Shown here piece after piece: positions 27,291 through 35,323 of a stretch of DNA of 64,000 nucleotides. This DNA comes from Legionella steelei (GTDB lineage: Bacteria > Pseudomonadota > Gammaproteobacteria > Legionellales > Legionellaceae). Position numbers and translations under genes: made by a program. The stretch lies in assembly GCF_001468005.1 (NCBI RefSeq), contig NZ_LNYY01000019.1:1401941-1465940 (forward strand), read 5' to 3'. Within the stretch, counting starts at the first letter, position 1, and every line of letters starts with the position of its first letter. Below the pieces are notes generated by a model, which was not told the origin of the DNA, did no database searches, and saw only the letters and a list, made by a program, of their open reading frames with translations.

Positions 27291-28227
27291 AATTGCCTAC
27301 TAAATAATCACGTTTAAATTCACGTGCTAATTCTGTTTGGTCAGGGCGATATAATAAATGAATGTTTGGCCCAGCATCCATAGTCACTATGGGACCATCA
27401 CCTTTTTTATCCCAAAAAGCCTCGAGCTTGTGCAAGAGATCGACACAACTTTCTGTCATGTACGTAAAAGGTTGTTCGCAGGTATTAAACAAACGATGCA
27501 TATCTTGAAATTCTCGCCAGCATATATCATGAGCCGAGGTCCAATCTTGAGTCATTAATGCATCCAACAAAAGTTTTAAATTTTCTCTTGCTCTTTGACT
27601 ACGTGTTTCATAAAAGGGACTACTTTTTACCCGCTGATGTGCTTCGCTGGAAGGAACTTCTTTTTTCTTATTACTAATCACCACACCTTGGTAAATTAAT
27701 TCTTGATAAGGCAAATCGACCGCTTTTACCTCATTATCCTCCCATAAGGCCCAAGGAGAATAAAAAGATCGGCACGATGAACCAGATCCCAGACGGCTTA
27801 ACTGCGCTTGTTCTTCAATAGAAGGCACGGGTTTATTCGTTAACTCACTTAAGGCAATAACAGCACAACGTGTTAACGCCGCAAAACTTGAAGCAGAACT
27901 TGCCATGCCACTACTGTGAGGAAAATTATTGCAAGACTGCACCAAAAAACCACCGTCATAATCAAAATATGCTTTTATGCGCACTAAATGATTAAGAAAC
28001 CTTTTTTGTCCCTCTGCAGACAAAACAAAATTCTCAATTCCACCAGGTATAATCAGCGGTTCCCAAATATCTTTTTTTGAGCTTGTTTTTTCAAGTCTTA
28101 CAGTACTTATAAGCTCATTTAATGTATAAGATATCGACGGGTTATCAGGACTGTTTGAATGATTATCCTTTTTTCCCATATATTTGATCAGAGCAATATT
28201 AGCTGGGGCATGGGCTAGCCAATACAT
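27277..28227 (-). CDS. mvaD: Diphosphomevalonate decarboxylase
   Basis: Encodes 316 residues from the ATG at 28227, which has AAGGAG six bases upstream; the longer reading to 28248 has no such site. Motifs follow the family: HAPANIALIKYMGKKD at the start, NPSISYTLN, NNFPHSSGMASSASSFAAL (phosphate loop) and SRLGSGSSCRSFY. It uses ATP to decarboxylate diphosphomevalonate to isopentenyl diphosphate, the last step of the bacterial mevalonate pathway. It overlaps mevalonate kinase; phosphomevalonate kinase and HMG-CoA reductase are 7 kb away on the other strand. Confidence 0.95.
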   Translation of the reverse strand: MYWLAHAPANIALIKYMGKKDNHSNSPDNPSISYTLNELISTVRLEKTSSKKDIWEPLIIPGGIENFVLSAEGQKRFLNHLVRIKAYFDYDGGFLVQSCNNFPHSSGMASSASSFAALTRCAVIALSELTNKPVPSIEEQAQLSRLGSGSSCRSFYSPWALWEDNEVKAVDLPYQELIYQGVVISNKKKEVPSSEAHQRVKSSPFYETRSQRARENLKLLLDALMTQDWTSAHDICWREFQDMHRLFNTCEQPFTYMTESCVDLLHKLEAFWDKKGDGPIVTMDAGPNIHLLYRPDQTELAREFKRDYLVGNYDVL

Positions 28228-28477
28228 AATTTTCTCCTTGGAATCCATAAACTATTTCAAGTCGCTTGGGTGAACATATAAGCATAGCCCCGATAAAGCA
28301 GAATTTTGGAGCTATGTATAAAAAAAGTTAAAAGACTCTGTTTGCATTTCACTACATTGAACCCCCAAAACCTAATTTTCGCACACTGATATGCAGCATA
28401 CACACAGTATGTGGACATTAAAGTGCAGAAAAGCAGGATAGATTGGCTAGGATAATAGAAATGTAAACAAGCCTCAA

Positions 28478-29467
28478 TCATATCGTACGTAATTTTGAAT
28501 TAGCCAATTGCGCAGTAGGTGTACCAGGATAAGCTCTTACTACTTGTTGCAAGAACTTCTGAGCCTCTTGCTTATTACCCTGTGCGGCATAGGCATAACC
28601 AGTCTTGAGCATACTTGCAGCAGACTTACTTGAGGTGGGGAATTGTTGTAAAACCACATTAAAATGTTCAATGGCATTGGGATAATCTTTTTTCGCTAAA
28701 TAAAGTTCACCAAGCCAATATTGAGCATTTGCCGTATAACCACCCTTAGGATATTTTTGCACAAACACATTCATAGAGCTGATGGCATCATCAAATCGCT
28801 TGTTTTTTACTAATTCATAAGCTGCCAAATAACTAATTTGTTCGTCAGCAGGATTCGCTCTCGAAGTAGAAACAGCAGGTACTGGAACTGGTGTTGGCGC
28901 TGATTTACTTGTTTGAATATTTGATGCAGGTACAACTGCTTTAGGGGCTGGCTCCTTAGAACCAACGGAAAGATCCAGGGCAGGTTTATTTGATGTTTTA
29001 CTTGGCGATGCTTTAGCAGAACTGGTTCCACCACTTAAACGCGCATCTAAATCTTTATAAAAAGCAACTTGTTGTTGCTGTAACAATTTTAAATCGTGAG
29101 CTTGTACTTCTAATTGTCCACGAAGTTCTTGTACTTCTTGTTGTAAGCTTTGGATTTTATCAATCAGCTTAGCATTATCTGTGATATTACTATTTGAATC
29201 ATTTGCCTGATCATCTTTAGCCAGCGCACGTTCATCATCAATTTGAGAATTATCTAGTGCGTAATTCTCATTCCGAGCCACATCAAACTGTCTGCTCTCT
29301 TGTGGCTCACTGTACTTTGAGCCAACAACAGGCGCTTCATACGCCTGTTGTTCCTCACTAATTGCAAAATTATCACTATCATCGACCACAGGCGCCTCTG
29401 ACCAACAAGCCAAAGGAAGTATTAACATAAAGCCTGCAGCGATAATGTGTTTTTTGCAATTAATCAT
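28478..29467 (-). CDS. cpoB: Cell division coordinator CpoB (YbgF), periplasmic TPR protein
   Basis: A 329-residue exported protein. Residues 1-24 are a signal peptide (ends ACWSEA); residues about 95-140 are a coiled coil (LIDKIQSLQQEVQELRGQLE) used for trimerisation; a Pro/Ser/Ala-rich linker follows; residues about 210-329 hold three TPR units (YLAAYELVKNKRFDDAI, AQYWLGELYLAKKDYPNAIEHF, AASMLKTGYAYAAQGN). It links Tol-Pal to PBP1b during constriction. It overlaps pal by four bases. The linker is Pro/Ala/Ser-rich and long compared with the E. coli protein (about 263 residues). Confidence 0.93.
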   Translation of the reverse strand: MINCKKHIIAAGFMLILPLACWSEAPVVDDSDNFAISEEQQAYEAPVVGSKYSEPQESRQFDVARNENYALDNSQIDDERALAKDDQANDSNSNITDNAKLIDKIQSLQQEVQELRGQLEVQAHDLKLLQQQQVAFYKDLDARLSGGTSSAKASPSKTSNKPALDLSVGSKEPAPKAVVPASNIQTSKSAPTPVPVPAVSTSRANPADEQISYLAAYELVKNKRFDDAISSMNVFVQKYPKGGYTANAQYWLGELYLAKKDYPNAIEHFNVVLQQFPTSSKSAASMLKTGYAYAAQGNKQEAQKFLQQVVRAYPGTPTAQLANSKLRTI

Positions 29468-29994
29468 CTTGTTGCCTCATAAGTAAATTCAACACGTCGG
29501 TTTTGTGCGTGTGATGCTTCATCATGTCCTAAATTAATTGGACGCTCTTTACCGTAGCTCACAACACGAACTTGTTGTCTGTTAACACCAGCCATACGTA
29601 AGATATCAGCTACAGTGTTTGCGCGGCGCTCTCCAAGAGCTACGTTATATTCACGGCTTCCACGCTCATCAGTGTGTCCAGCTACTAACACACGAGCACC
29701 AGGATGTGTCTTCAGGTATTCTGCCTGAGCGTTAATAGACGGTAAATATTTGGGAGCCAAATTACTGTCATCGTAGGAGAACAAATACAATTGATTATGA
29801 GGTGCCTTAGTTGTGTAAGACTCACCTGGTTCTTGACCAGCAAAATGAGTAAATTGTCCTAGACCTTGAGCAGAAGCCTCAGCGTCAGTCACACCTACTC
29901 CAGCACTACCTGGCGTTTTAGAACACGCAGCAACTAAAACAGCACTTGCTACAAGCAGACCCAATTTACATAATGATCCGGCTTTCATCCTCAA
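29464..29994 (-). CDS. pal: Peptidoglycan-associated lipoprotein Pal
   Basis: A 176-residue outer-membrane lipoprotein. The lipobox VAAC puts the lipidated Cys at 24, and residue 25 is Ser, consistent with the outer membrane. The OmpA-like domain (about 65-176) has the peptidoglycan-binding GHTDERGSREYNVALGERRA, SYGKERP and NRRVEF. It joins outer membrane to peptidoglycan with TolB and is a known major antigen of Legionella. GGAG precedes the ATG. The upstream neighbour is not tolB but a 342-base repeat-rich gap and the Mla-type operon, so the Tol genes are elsewhere. Confidence 0.96.
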   Translation of the reverse strand: MRMKAGSLCKLGLLVASAVLVAACSKTPGSAGVGVTDAEASAQGLGQFTHFAGQEPGESYTTKAPHNQLYLFSYDDSNLAPKYLPSINAQAEYLKTHPGARVLVAGHTDERGSREYNVALGERRANTVADILRMAGVNRQQVRVVSYGKERPINLGHDEASHAQNRRVEFTYEATR

Positions 29995-30125
29995 TCTCCT
30001 TTGTTCTTTTTATTATTAATAAATCGCAAAATCCCATATAGGGCTCATGGGGACACATTGTACAATTCTTTTTATTTTTTGGCTACAGTATTCATCGTAC
30101 CAACCTGTACGATCATAGGTTGCAG

Positions 30126-30145
30126 GCTGGGCTATTAAGTCCAGC
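30126..30145. repeat. Palindromic repeat unit A in the pal / lipoprotein gap
   Basis: GCTGGGCT-ATTA-AGTCCAGC forms an eight-base stem with one G-T type pair and is followed by GTTTGTT. It is a variant of the unit at 30256. The whole gap 29995-30336 (342 bases) holds no supported gene; apart from these two units it contains the pal promoter region, which I could not resolve. Confidence 0.6.
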
Positions 30146-30255
30146 GTTTGTTGCGTTAATTCCTACGCTCCAAAATGTTCATTATGAAAACCATCACTGT
30201 AATCTCAATTAACAAGCAGCTTATCCATAGTGTTCATACATTGGCATTGTTACAT

Positions 30256-30275
30256 GCTGGGCTTAGTAGCCCAGC
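30256..30275. repeat. Palindromic repeat unit B, possible terminator
   Basis: GCTGGGCT-TAGT-AGCCCAGC is a perfect eight-base stem with a four-base loop, followed by CTACGTTTGTTTGAG. It is the intact form of the unit at 30126, 130 bases away in the same orientation. It lies 62 bases past the stop of the minus-strand lipoprotein gene at 30337 and may help end that operon. Confidence 0.65.
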
Positions 30276-30336
30276 CTACGTTTGTTTGAGCTATTTTGAC
30301 AAAAAATTACCCAACATATACAGAAATGACGATACT

Positions 30337-30939
30337 CTATTGTTGAATATGAGACACCACAAAACGAGCAAGACTCGCAGTAAACAATTGTGTTGCCTTA
30401 TTGGCTGCAATGACACCACCATAAGGAGTATCACTAGGACAAGGAATCTGTAAGTTGACAATCCGCGAAGCAAGCACTCTATTATCACTAACATGTGTCA
30501 AAACCATTTTGACCGAAAGCTCTAGTACACTTGGTTTTTTGAGGAAATTTTGCTCAAGTGAAAGCAATTGGGTATCCACTCGATAATCTACACCCAAAGT
30601 ATACGCATTGGACGTAACGGCTTTAAAAAGATTTGCTCGTTGTAAACTCTGTAGAATCAAGGGATAGAGCATATCTGCCGGTGGATTTACCCATGCATTT
30701 TTTGCAAAAGCCTCGAGTTCGAAGGGCTTTTTAATATAAAGCATTTGTTCGGTTTGATAGCCTGCTGCAGCTTCTGGTGCGGTAACTAATAAAGTAACCG
30801 GCAGCGGATTCTTTGCTAACTGTTTGGTACTGTATGCACTCAACTGATATTGATTTTTTACAGAGACCTTCACCGGCGAGCATGCACTAAGCAACACCAC
30901 GCTTAAACTTATAAGAAAAACAGTCAACTTTTTCATCAT
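30337..30939 (-). CDS. ABC-type transport auxiliary lipoprotein (PqiC/MlaB-operon type)
   Basis: A 200-residue lipoprotein with lipobox LLSAC (Cys 20). The domain (residues about 28-195) fits the ABC-transport auxiliary family: [24 protein letters not shown] is its typical middle, which resembles PqiC. Such proteins form a ring in the periplasm next to MCE proteins. It is the last gene of a four-gene operon (permease, ATPase, MCE, lipoprotein), starting immediately after the MCE stop, so it is probably the outer-membrane-facing partner of that lipid transporter. Confidence 0.85.
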   Translation of the reverse strand: MMKKLTVFLISLSVVLLSACSPVKVSVKNQYQLSAYSTKQLAKNPLPVTLLVTAPEAAAGYQTEQMLYIKKPFELEAFAKNAWVNPPADMLYPLILQSLQRANLFKAVTSNAYTLGVDYRVDTQLLSLEQNFLKKPSVLELSVKMVLTHVSDNRVLASRIVNLQIPCPSDTPYGGVIAANKATQLFTASLARFVVSHIQQ

Positions 30940-31842
30940 TTATTCTCCAGGCCCAGGTTGTGGCGGTTTACTGCCACGAATAACCACCGCAGGGTTCTGA
31001 CGCATTTCACTGCTCACCTTTTCCAAATTTGCAGAAATTGCATTCAATCTTCTTAATAAAACAACAGCCGGGGGAAGCGCTTCCTGGGAAATTTTATCCA
31101 ACGTACTTTTCCCTGATCCCATCGTTTTTGATACGCTATTCCCAGCCTTACTTAAACTGTCTGCCATAGTCTCAAACTTAGATATCCCAACTCGCAACTC
31201 ATCAAGCATGCGCGGAAAATCACGACTTGCCTTGGCAAGATTATCCATAAAAGCATTAACATTTTTACCATTACCTGCCAAATCTTTAGAAAAATGATCG
31301 ATATTAGCCAATATATGGCGTACATGTTTTGCATTTTCTTCGTTAAATAGACGTTGTGCTTCAGCACTTACCGTATTTATATCTTCAGACACCTTTTTTA
31401 AAATGCCATCTAATTGATTAAAGACCGAAGGTTTTGAAGGAATCACTGGAAAAGGTTCGCCGGGCATTTGTTGAATTGGAGTCAAATCAGAAGTACTTGC
31501 GCTTAAACCAATGTAGCTGACACCAGTAATTCCTTGGGAGTTTAATGTCGCATAAGTACTGGTAGTAATTGGTGTATCTTCTTCAATATTCAATAAAATT
31601 TCGACTTGTCTTGGATCACTTTGATTTAATCTGATTTCTTTTACATAACCCACTTGCACACCGTTGAACTTTACAGAGGCATCTTTCGTCAGACCAGTAG
31701 CTGCTTCGTGCATGTAAACAGTATAAGTTGTATATTTTTTTTGATTAAAACCAACAGACAACCACAACATGGTCGCCACCAGTCCTACGAACAATGTGAG
31801 TACGACTACACCGACTATGGTGTAATTGGTTTTCGATTCCAA
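30940..31842 (-). CDS. MCE/MlaD-family substrate-binding protein
   Basis: A 300-residue protein with an N-terminal membrane anchor (residues about 8-29), one MCE domain (about 38-115, YTVYMHEAATGLTKDASVKF, GVQVGYVKEIRL, LNSQGITGVSYIGL) and a long helical tail (about 150-280) ending in a Pro-rich segment (SKPPQPGPG). The tail is longer than in E. coli MlaD (183 residues) and nearer to the PqiB/LetB or plant/Mycobacterium style. It would form a hexameric ring carrying phospholipid between membranes. It lies 21 bases after the ATPase gene. Confidence 0.9.
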   Translation of the reverse strand: MESKTNYTIVGVVVLTLFVGLVATMLWLSVGFNQKKYTTYTVYMHEAATGLTKDASVKFNGVQVGYVKEIRLNQSDPRQVEILLNIEEDTPITTSTYATLNSQGITGVSYIGLSASTSDLTPIQQMPGEPFPVIPSKPSVFNQLDGILKKVSEDINTVSAEAQRLFNEENAKHVRHILANIDHFSKDLAGNGKNVNAFMDNLAKASRDFPRMLDELRVGISKFETMADSLSKAGNSVSKTMGSGKSTLDKISQEALPPAVVLLRRLNAISANLEKVSSEMRQNPAVVIRGSKPPQPGPGE

Positions 31843-31863
31843 GTATTCTGTCTCCAGTTATGC

Positions 31864-32601
31864 CTACACTTTACTAAAATAACCAGCAATTTTTTTATTT
31901 TTATTTTTCATTAAATCATTAATTGGCTCAACACTTAAAATTTTTCCATCGCCAATAAAGGCTACGCGATCTGTAGTTCGTTTTAAAGACTCTATATCAT
32001 GACTGACCATGACTATAGTAAGTTTTAATGAATCTCTTAGAAAAACAATTAAGTCATCGAACAATCTCGCACTTAATGGATCCAAGCCCGTAGTCGGTTC
32101 ATCCAAAAACAACAACTCTGGATCCATGGCAATGGCTCGTGCCGCTGCTGCTCTTCGTTGCATTCCCCCGCTCAACTCAGAAGGTAACTTACCTGCCGCC
32201 TCTTTAGGCAACCCTACTAAAGCGATTTTTAGTAAGGCTAATTCATACATGAAGTCATAATCTAGACTGGTAAATTCTTGCATGGGAAACATGACATTTT
32301 CCAACACATTCATTGATGAAAATAGAGCACTGTGCTGAAAAAGCATGCCCCAACGACGACGAAGCGAAGATGATTGCTGTACATCAAGTTGGCTAATATC
32401 CTGACCAAATATTTTAATGTTACCCGCCGTAGGCTTCATTAACATCAGCAAGCTACGTAGTATCGTCGTTTTTCCACTTCCCGAACCACCAATGATCGCT
32501 AAAATTTCTCCTTTTTCCACGGTCAAATTCACATCGGAATGTACCCACTGACCGCCGAGATAATTCTTTAATCCTTTTATTTCGATAATGGGTTCGCTCA
32601 T
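31864..32601 (-). CDS. MlaF-type ABC transporter ATP-binding protein
   Basis: A 245-residue ATPase. Walker A GGSGSGKTT (about 38-46), Q-loop FQHSALF, signature LSGGMQRR and Walker B LLFLDEPTTGLD are all intact, and the Mla-specific short insertion after the Q-loop (SSMNVLENVMFPMQEF) is present. It powers lipid exchange by the permease that ends at the base before its start. Symbols mla/ttg2 are not given because several MCE systems may exist in this genome. Confidence 0.93.
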   Translation of the reverse strand: MSEPIIEIKGLKNYLGGQWVHSDVNLTVEKGEILAIIGGSGSGKTTILRSLLMLMKPTAGNIKIFGQDISQLDVQQSSSLRRRWGMLFQHSALFSSMNVLENVMFPMQEFTSLDYDFMYELALLKIALVGLPKEAAGKLPSELSGGMQRRAAAARAIAMDPELLFLDEPTTGLDPLSARLFDDLIVFLRDSLKLTIVMVSHDIESLKRTTDRVAFIGDGKILSVEPINDLMKNKNKKIAGYFSKV

Positions 32602-33735
32602 CTATAAATGCATCCGGCTATAAATAATTGAGTAAATTGCATCCGCAATAATAATCAGAAATAATGCCTGCACTACACTTTTGGTAGTTTGGCTCCCAAT
32701 ATTTTTTTCCGTGCCAGCCTCAACCCTAAATCCTTGAAAACAACCAACCAACGCAATTAACAATGCAAATGCCGGTGCTTTATAAAGTCCTAAATTCAAC
32801 TGTGACAGTCCAACAGAGTCCTTTAGTCGTTGCAAAAAATCAACAAAGCTAATGCCTAGTTGACTTTTGGACATGATCATTGCTCCTAAAATACTAAAAA
32901 TATCAGACCAAAAAATCAATAAAGGAAACGCAATCAATAATCCGATCACTTTAGGAAGCACGAGTAATTCAGTAGGAGAAAGTCCCATAGTGAGCAGCGC
33001 ATCAACTTCTTCATTGAGTTTCATACTACCAATTTGCGCCGTAAATGCAGAACTAGTACGACCAGCAACAATAATTGCTGTAATGAGCGGTGCAAATTCA
33101 CGGAAAACAGCCATTCCAGATAAATAAGCAATAAAGATGTTGGCCCCGTATGTTTGCAATTGCAACCCCATTTGGTAAGCCAAAACCACCCCGATCAAAA
33201 AGGAAAGTAAAGCAAGAATAGGTAGCGCAGTGACGCCAGTAGAATGTATGTTTGTGATAATGCTCGGCAATTGAAATCGACGCAAATTGCCAAATGCTTC
33301 GATAACTTTAGTTGTTAAATCACCAACTAAGTTAAGAAGACCATCTGCTTGACGTAGCTTATTCTCTGACTCTTTACCGACTAGATAAAATATGTTCTCT
33401 TTCGGTTCAGCGGGAATTTGATAATCTAAAGCATCTTTTTTTGATTTAATTAAATCCACCAGATGTTGTTGTGCTTCAGTAAAATGACTGAGATCGACCT
33501 TATTTTCTTGTTGTTCTAGTATGTCAATGCATTTAATGAGTGCCAGAGCCCCTGCACTATCAAAATGACTAATCCCTTCTCCACTAATGACTATTTTTTC
33601 TTTCTTGGGCAAATCATCGGCACTAAATCTTTTTAATAAATTTCCAATTTGCAAAACAGACCATGCACCTATACAGTGAAATCTGGCAAGTTCCTTATCA
33701 AAAGTGATTTGCGCGCTGCTTTGTACCATAGTCAT
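32602..33735 (-). CDS. MlaE-type permease with N-terminal STAS-like domain
   Basis: Encodes 377 residues from the ATG at 33735; the frame extends to a TTG at 33756 and the start is uncertain. The N-terminal about 110 residues resemble a STAS domain (VISGEGISHFDSAGALALIKCIDILE), normally the separate MlaB subunit. The rest is the MlaE permease, with SSAFTAQIGSMKLNEEVDALLTMGLSPTELLVLPK, the family hallmark. This merges MlaB- and MlaE-like functions in one chain. It is the first gene of the operon with the ATPase, MCE and lipoprotein genes. Confidence 0.9.
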   Translation of the reverse strand: MTMVQSSAQITFDKELARFHCIGAWSVLQIGNLLKRFSADDLPKKEKIVISGEGISHFDSAGALALIKCIDILEQQENKVDLSHFTEAQQHLVDLIKSKKDALDYQIPAEPKENIFYLVGKESENKLRQADGLLNLVGDLTTKVIEAFGNLRRFQLPSIITNIHSTGVTALPILALLSFLIGVVLAYQMGLQLQTYGANIFIAYLSGMAVFREFAPLITAIIVAGRTSSAFTAQIGSMKLNEEVDALLTMGLSPTELLVLPKVIGLLIAFPLLIFWSDIFSILGAMIMSKSQLGISFVDFLQRLKDSVGLSQLNLGLYKAPAFALLIALVGCFQGFRVEAGTEKNIGSQTTKSVVQALFLIIIADAIYSIIYSRMHL

Positions 33736-33830
33736 TTTTTTGAAAAATAATCTCAAGAATAATGTGAATGTTCTTTAAGAGCAAAAACAATACGACATGG
33801 TAACACAAGAATAAGTTATTCGGGTAGGGT

Positions 33831-33870
33831 AAAAAATGTAGTCCGGACGACTAAATAAAACCCAGACTAC
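33831..33870 (-). terminator. Probable intrinsic terminator of the coiled-coil orphan
   Basis: On the minus strand GTAGTC pairs with GACTAC (33865-33870 with 33838-33843), with two further G-C pairs inside, and the stem is followed by ATTTTTT. It lies 26 bases past the stop at 33897, separating the orphan from the Mla-type operon. Confidence 0.55.
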
Positions 33871-33896
33871 TTTATTTTTTTAGAAAAATTAAGTAC

Positions 33897-34928
33897 TTAC
33901 GGAAGCTGAACAGAGTTTATTGTGTTGGCTAATGCATCAATTTTCTTTCCTCCGTCAGCTGCGGGTTTAAATATCGATAACTCACCCACACGAATTGAAG
34001 AACCAACACGAACAAACCCTTTATTAATGAGCTCGACCAGATCGTCCAAGAACTTCTCCCACCAACCACGATGTGTCTTAAGTGTTTTTACATCGGCGCT
34101 ATCTTTACTGAGTAGACCTTGACTTTGTAATTTAAAAGATTCCCAATTTCCATCAAGAATGTACTGATTACAAAATTTGGTTATTTTCTGGTGAATTCTT
34201 CTTGCAGCAGCCTCAGCCTCTTTATATTGCTTTTCTTTTACTTGATCCTTGCCATGATATTCTTTGGCTTTTTCTTTATATTTTTTCTCTTTCGCATACA
34301 GCGTTTTTAATTTTAAACGAACTTCAGAAAGGTGTATTTCTCTATGTCTTCTAGTTCTCGAATCAACATGGCTATGATGTTTTTTGGCACTTCCAGAATC
34401 ATGTCCAGATTGCTGAATCTCTACACTAGAAGGTCTAGAGAGCCCCCTCCTGTCCATTCCCTGATGACCGGGCCTATGTCTCTTTTCTCCGCTTCGAGAA
34501 ATCGTAAGAGAAGTTTTAGGATGTTCTTCTAAAGGTTTGCTTGCAGCATCTACAGTTACTTCGGCTTTAGTGCCTACATGTTGTTTTTCACTTTCTTCTT
34601 TAGCGACGGGTAAAACTTCCGTACGGCCTCTCTCTTCTTCATGGTGTGCACGAATACTCGCCACGGGTTCAATTTGTGTTACTGGTGCAAATCGTTGCTT
34701 TAATTTTAAGATTAATCCTGCAATCTCTAGGTCCAAGTCACTGATAGTTTTTTGATGGTGCTCGGTTAAATTAACTGTTCTTGTGCTTTTACTTTTTTTC
34801 TCTTCATATTTTTTTAAAAATCCTTCTAACTCCTTTAAAGACTTGCATCTTTTCAATTGATCGATGAATGTAGTTCTTATCTTTTCAGCTGCACTAAAAG
34901 CCTTTTGTTCTTTTGTGTTTTTTCCCAT
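33897..34928 (-). CDS. Coiled-coil orphan protein, candidate Dot/Icm effector
   Basis: Encodes 343 residues from the ATG at 34928, with GGGAG five bases upstream (a GTG precedes it). No signal peptide or membrane helix. Residues 1-80 are helical and basic; about 100-190 are low-complexity with many charged, His and Ser residues (KHHSHVDSRTRRHRE); about 195-260 form a Lys/Glu coiled coil; the last 70 residues hold HRGWWEKFLDDLVELINKGF and a polar end. This layout of basic linker, coil and compact C-terminus is common among Legionella-specific proteins. No domain is recognised; an effector role is inference. Confidence 0.7.
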   Translation of the reverse strand: MGKNTKEQKAFSAAEKIRTTFIDQLKRCKSLKELEGFLKKYEEKKSKSTRTVNLTEHHQKTISDLDLEIAGLILKLKQRFAPVTQIEPVASIRAHHEEERGRTEVLPVAKEESEKQHVGTKAEVTVDAASKPLEEHPKTSLTISRSGEKRHRPGHQGMDRRGLSRPSSVEIQQSGHDSGSAKKHHSHVDSRTRRHREIHLSEVRLKLKTLYAKEKKYKEKAKEYHGKDQVKEKQYKEAEAAARRIHQKITKFCNQYILDGNWESFKLQSQGLLSKDSADVKTLKTHRGWWEKFLDDLVELINKGFVRVGSSIRVGELSIFKPAADGGKKIDALANTINSVQLP

Positions 34929-35306
34929 CACGTCTCCCTACAATTTAATCCAATTTAATGCGCGTAATTTACACTCCCTGATAAAGAAAAACTAGGACAA
35001 TTAAATTAAAAAAAACAAGACCTTGTTAGAAAAAAAACCATGAGATAATTTTTTATGCATAAACCTAAAAATGACGAAATAGATACTTTGGTATCTAAAC
35101 AACCAGATACAGACAAACACAAATAAAAACAAAATCATACAACTTAAGATTTTCAGGTAGTTTGCTGTCTGGTTTTATGATAAAATTGCTTTCATTTTTT
35201 TCAATACAGTAAAATTCAGGTATGCAAGACAACTACAGCCAATTTGAACAACGCAAACATGGCATTATAAAACTTGCGTTAATGCCGGCTACTCAAAGGA
35301 GAAAGC
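34929..35306. other. Gap between orphan and mvaA, with tandem decamer and leader ORF
   Basis: A 378-base divergent promoter region. Near the orphan start lies a tandem pair CAATTTAATC-CAATTTAATG (34941-34960). The rest is AT-rich. Within 35222-35323 is a 33-codon frame that ends inside mvaA in another frame. No RNA gene or known operator is seen. Confidence 0.5.
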
Positions 35307-35323
35307 ATGCCTTTAACTTCTAA
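35222..35323 (+). CDS. Possible leader peptide overlapping mvaA start
   Basis: A 33-residue frame starts MQDNYSQFEQRKHG and ends in HAFNF, with its stop 17 bases inside mvaA in another frame. The upstream bases (CAGGT directly before ATG) give only weak ribosome-site support. Ribosomes finishing here could re-initiate at the mvaA ATG (35307), which has its own AAAGGAG. It may be a regulatory leader or chance. Confidence 0.3.
   Translation: MQDNYSQFEQRKHGIIKLALMPATQRRKHAFNF

Noticed and set aside
28257-28481. 74-residue Cys/Tyr-rich frame between mvaD and cpoB
   Set aside because: No ribosome site, odd composition and no similarity I recognise. A bit resembling the degenerate repeat (GCTTGGGTGAA) lies at its end, so it is more likely non-coding.
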